Source: Endoryza foliicola (GTDB lineage Bacteria; Bacteroidota; Bacteroidia; Chitinophagales; Chitinophagaceae). Taken from it: 64,000 nucleotides of DNA. The position numbers and the translations under genes were made by a program. The DNA lies in contig OZ245715.1 of assembly GCA_965226965.1 (NCBI GenBank), forward strand, positions 3,658,001-3,722,000, in the 5' to 3' direction. Positions 61,276 to 64,000 of the stretch are shown one piece after another. The notes beneath the pieces are model-generated. The model was not told where the DNA came from and did not search any database. It was given only the letters and a program-made list of their open reading frames with translations. Within the stretch, counting starts at the first letter, position 1; every line of letters starts with the position of its first letter.

Positions 61276-62088
61276 TTATTTTTCCATTTGTTCAATAACC
61301 GCCGGAGTTACGCCGGTAAAGCTGAATCCTCCATCGTGGAAGAGGTTCTGCATGGTTACCATGCGGGTATAGTCGCTGAACAAGGTAACGCAATAGTCAG
61401 CACACTGGTCTGCATCTGCATTTCCGAGTGGGCTCATTTTTTCTGCGTAGCTGATGAATCCATCAAAGCCTTTTACACCGCTACCTGCTGTTGTTTTGGT
61501 AGGCGATTGTGAAACGGTGTTCACGCGTACTTTTCTTTTAGCACCGTAGTGATAACCAAAGCTGCGTGTTACGCTCTCCAACAAGGCCTTTGCATCTGCC
61601 ATTTCATTGTAATCGGGGAACACACGTTGTGCGGCAATATAGGTAAGCGCCACTACACTACCCCATTCATTCAAAGCATCTAAATCCCATGCTGTGCGGA
61701 GTACGCGGTGTAAGCTCATTGCAGAAATATCGAGTGTTTTCGAATTCCACTCATAGTTCATTTCAGTATAGTGTTTGCCTTTTCTTACGTTGATACCCAT
61801 TCCAATAGAATGGAGCACGAAATCGATCTTTCCACCAAAATGAGCCATGGATTGCTCGAATAAGTTTTTGAGGTCGTCCATATTGGTTACATCGGCTCCA
61901 ATTACCGGAGCATTCACAGCCTCCGCCAATTTATTGATCTCGCCCATGCGAAGCGCAACTGGAGCATTGCTCAGTACTAATTGAGCGCCTTCTTCGTGGC
62001 ATTTGATGGCAGTACGCCATGCAATTGATTTTTCATCCAATGCACCGAAAATGATGCCCTTTTTACCTTTCAAAATGTTGTTAGCCAT
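61276..62088 (-). CDS. fabI: Enoyl-ACP reductase (NADH)
   Basis: A 270-residue FabI, which catalyses the last reduction in each round of type II fatty-acid synthesis and is the triclosan target. The NADH motif GIIFGALDEKSIAW is at 11-24, and the catalytic Tyr160-x6-Lys167 is in YNEMADAKALL. VLHSIGMG and SQSPTKTTAGSGVKGF are also seen. Monocistronic with its own promoter and terminator. Confidence 0.96.
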   Translation of the reverse strand: MANNILKGKKGIIFGALDEKSIAWRTAIKCHEEGAQLVLSNAPVALRMGEINKLAEAVNAPVIGADVTNMDDLKNLFEQSMAHFGGKIDFVLHSIGMGINVRKGKHYTEMNYEWNSKTLDISAMSLHRVLRTAWDLDALNEWGSVVALTYIAAQRVFPDYNEMADAKALLESVTRSFGYHYGAKRKVRVNTVSQSPTKTTAGSGVKGFDGFISYAEKMSPLGNADADQCADYCVTLFSDYTRMVTMQNLFHDGGFSFTGVTPAVIEQMEK

Positions 62089-62114
62089 AATTGTGCTTTT
62101 TGGTATTTGCGGGT

Positions 62115-62122
62115 CAAAAGTA
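62115..62122 (-). promoter_or_regulatory. -7 box of fabI
   Basis: CAAAAGTA on the plus strand reads TACTTTTG on the minus strand, a consensus -7. A TTG at 62139-62141 (minus) lies 16 bp further upstream, a little close for an ideal -33. Confidence 0.45.
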
Positions 62123-62144
62123 TTGAAAAGAGAGAAAACAATGG

Positions 62145-62526
62145 ATAATTAATAATTAAGAATGAATAATTAATAATTAAACAGCCGGCAGTCAGTCTAA
62201 TTTTATAGTAAGGTCGAATTTGTGTGAATCTGTTGTCATCTGCTATCTATGGTCAAAGAAAATTAGCTCTCTAATTCATTTCAGTCACCAAAATTCTTCA
62301 ATCAGTCTACTTTACCGCAACGTAAAAAAGAACGCAAAGGTGCGCAACGAAGGTAGCAGCGAAGTTGCACAAAACTCAAAAATTCACAACTTTCACCAAA
62401 GCCTAAGGCCTAAGGCCCAACACCTCACAAACAGAACTCAAAACCCAGAACTTGATCTAAAGGGAATCTTTGGTAGATCTGAAGAGGGTATTCAATTATT
62501 AATTATTCATTATTAATTATTAATTA
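62145..62526. repeat. MITE-like element with AT-rich terminal inverted repeats
   Basis: About 380 bp between fabI and recN. The left end (62145-62180) is AATTAATAATTAAG/AATGAATAATTAATAATTAA; the right end (62494-62526) is its near inverse complement. The interior has CCTAAGGCCTAAGGCCC and CGCAAAGGTGCGCAACG repeats and no credible gene. The right end reaches the recN stop codon. No target-site duplication was found, so mobility is unproven. Confidence 0.5.
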
Positions 62527-64000
62527 GTTCCCCACCATTTCCCGAGCATTTTCCAACGCTGCCGCTGTTGGTTTTTCGCCACTTAGCATTTTCGCAATGG
62601 CGGTGATGCGTTCATCGGTTGTGAGCTGTCGAATATTGGTTTTGATGGCGTCGCCTTTTATTTCTTTATAAACAAAGTAATGCGCATTGGCTTTTCCTGC
62701 AATTTGCGGTTGGTGCGTGATACAAATGATCTGAATTTTTTCAGCCAAGCCCTTCAAAATAATACCTACCTGGCGGGCTGCTTCGCCGCTGATTCCGGTA
62801 TCAATTTCATCAAATATTAGGGTAGCTAGTTGCAAGGATTTCGCGACAAGCGATTTAATACACAACATCAATCGGCTCAGCTCTCCCCCACTTGCCACTT
62901 TTCGTATAGGCTCAAACTTATTGCTCTTATTGGCATCGAACAAGAAAGCGATCTCATCTTTCCCGAAATAATTGAGTTGTTGTGAGGGCTCCACATTCAC
63001 TTTCAAACGCGCATTGGGCATGCCTACTTGGGCTAGCAAGGTATTCACCTGATCGCAGAGTGGCTTTATCTGCTTTTGACGTTTTGCACTTAAGCTTGCC
63101 GCAAACTCTTCTAATTTCTTTTCATAATCTGCAACTGTTTTTGCAGCGGCAGCAATTTGATCATCGATTTCTAATACGGCTTGCAGTTTATTTGAAAGTT
63201 GTTCTTTTAATTCCAACAACTCGTTCGTAGTGTTTAACCCATGCTTCTTTTGAAGTTTGTAGCCAATTGCCATGCGCTCTTGCAAATGGTTCATTCGCTT
63301 GGGATCGAATTGTACTTGATCACCCACTGCCTCCAATTCATCGTACACATCCTTCAATTCAATGTACGCCGATTGCAATCTTTCTTGCAACGAAGCTAAA
63401 GAAGGCATTAAGCTGCTATAATGCTGAAGTTGATTTGCGAATTGCTTAAGCTGTTGCGTAATGGGCGTTTCTCCCTCTCCTAATCCAAACACTACTTTTG
63501 AAATCGCTTCTTTTATCTCTTCCGTATTGGCTTGAATTTTTAATTCTTCGTTTGCCAATTCTAATTCACTATCCGAGAAATTAGCTTCTTCCAATTCATC
63601 GAACAAGAACTTATTGTAGTCGTATTCTTTCGTGAATTGTTCTTTTTGCAGTTGTAAGGCCGCAAAGGTCTTTTTTGATTCTTGCCATTCAGCAAACAAG
63701 TTTTGATATTGCTCTAACACTGCATCATTGGAGGCCAAGGCATCCAATACTTCTCGTTGAAAATCGGAAGCGCCTAGGTCTAAGGTATCAAACTGCCTGT
63801 GCAGGTCAACCAGCATGCTGCTTAAGTTGCGAAGTTGTTCGAGGGTAACAGGTGTGTCGTTGATAAAGGCACGCGATTTGCCGCCGGAATTGATCTCTCT
63901 TCGAATGACCAATTCATTCTCTGCGTCCAAATCTTCCTCTTTCAAAAATCTTTGAATAGACTTTTTACTTGCTACGTCGAAAAAACCTTCTACAATGCAT
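62524..64000 (-). CDS. recN: DNA repair protein RecN (5' end beyond the window)
   Basis: The reading frame stays open to the window edge (CIVEGFFDVASKKSIQRFLKEEDLD ... RREINSGGKSRAFINDTPV), so at least 491 C-terminal residues of about 550 are present. RecN is an SMC-like ATPase in double-strand-break repair. The long central coiled coil is seen around the NEELKIQANTEEIKEAI and LEEFAASLSAKRQKQI stretches. The second half-site has KVASGGELSRLMLCIKSL (ABC signature), TLIFDEIDTGISGEAA (Walker B) and CITHQPQIAGKA. The Walker A end lies outside the window. Confidence 0.93.
   Translation of the reverse strand, partial: CIVEGFFDVASKKSIQRFLKEEDLDAENELVIRREINSGGKSRAFINDTPVTLEQLRNLSSMLVDLHRQFDTLDLGASDFQREVLDALASNDAVLEQYQNLFAEWQESKKTFAALQLQKEQFTKEYDYNKFLFDELEEANFSDSELELANEELKIQANTEEIKEAISKVVFGLGEGETPITQQLKQFANQLQHYSSLMPSLASLQERLQSAYIELKDVYDELEAVGDQVQFDPKRMNHLQERMAIGYKLQKKHGLNTTNELLELKEQLSNKLQAVLEIDDQIAAAAKTVADYEKKLEEFAASLSAKRQKQIKPLCDQVNTLLAQVGMPNARLKVNVEPSQQLNYFGKDEIAFLFDANKSNKFEPIRKVASGGELSRLMLCIKSLVAKSLQLATLIFDEIDTGISGEAARQVGIILKGLAEKIQIICITHQPQIAGKANAHYFVYKEIKGDAIKTNIRQLTTDERITAIAKMLSGEKPTAAALENAREMVGN

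Overview
The window is a stretch of Bacteroidota chromosome, most likely from the Chitinophagaceae or a close relative. The evidence is a secreted S8 protease with a type IX secretion (Por) C-terminal domain, promoters of the Bacteroidota form (TTTG, about 20 bp, then TAnnTTTG), PduO-type adenosyltransferase, DUF2795 and DUF2805/TIGR03643 proteins, a SemiSWEET, a Bacteroidota-style Tgt, and AT-rich DNA with weak Shine-Dalgarno signals. No rRNA, CRISPR array, integrase, transposase or phage structural gene was recognised.

Layout. 1-26.5 kb is ordinary chromosome: an RmlD-like reductase, a pfkA-pyk glycolytic pair, an alpha/beta-hydrolase lipoprotein, the secreted S8 protease, an amidase, a glutamine amidotransferase and an SGNH hydrolase. 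It also holds a three-gene photolyase/cryptochrome cluster and a TetR-controlled TolC/adaptor/RND efflux operon ending in a small ACP-like protein. A phosphodiesterase, unknown membrane and lipoproteins, an FGE-like protein, a pentapeptide-repeat protein and a LacI regulator follow.

26.5-39.5 kb is an accessory defence island. On the minus strand lie a sigma factor, an unknown 123-residue protein and an ImmA/IrrE metallopeptidase. Divergent from them on the plus strand is a tight four-gene operon: DUF2188 protein, three-helix Pycsar-type membrane effector, class III nucleotidyl cyclase, and an E2 (ubiquitin-conjugating-like) domain joined to a SEC-C zinc motif. This looks like a Pycsar-type cyclic-nucleotide immune system with an added E2 protein and its own sigma/protease control module, and it is the main candidate for an undescribed system. 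It is followed by a complete type I restriction-modification operon (hsdM-hsdS-hsdR) and a GNAT-like toxin / HigA-like antitoxin pair with palindromic operators.

39.55-40.5 kb is a tandem array built from tRNA-Ala(GGC). One copy is canonical. Five downstream copies, spaced about 151 bp apart, have a doubled anticodon stem and a hairpin inserted in the T arm, and each is followed by a terminator. One upstream copy is truncated.

40.5-64 kb returns to housekeeping genes: citrate synthase, LptF/G, Tgt, a glycosyltransferase, RsmG, an orphan LuxR-type response regulator, an M1 peptidase, RsmI, PurS, PssA, an Xaa-Pro aminopeptidase, PEP carboxykinase, a DUF922 protease, a membrane sulfatase-family protein, a deoxynucleoside kinase, TrpS, GatC, two ABC ATPases, a cobalamin adenosyltransferase, DUF2795, SemiSWEET, FabI and the 3' part of RecN. 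A 15-bp palindrome lies at the -33 element of both the response-regulator promoter and a second promoter that appears to drive a ~130-nt non-coding RNA.
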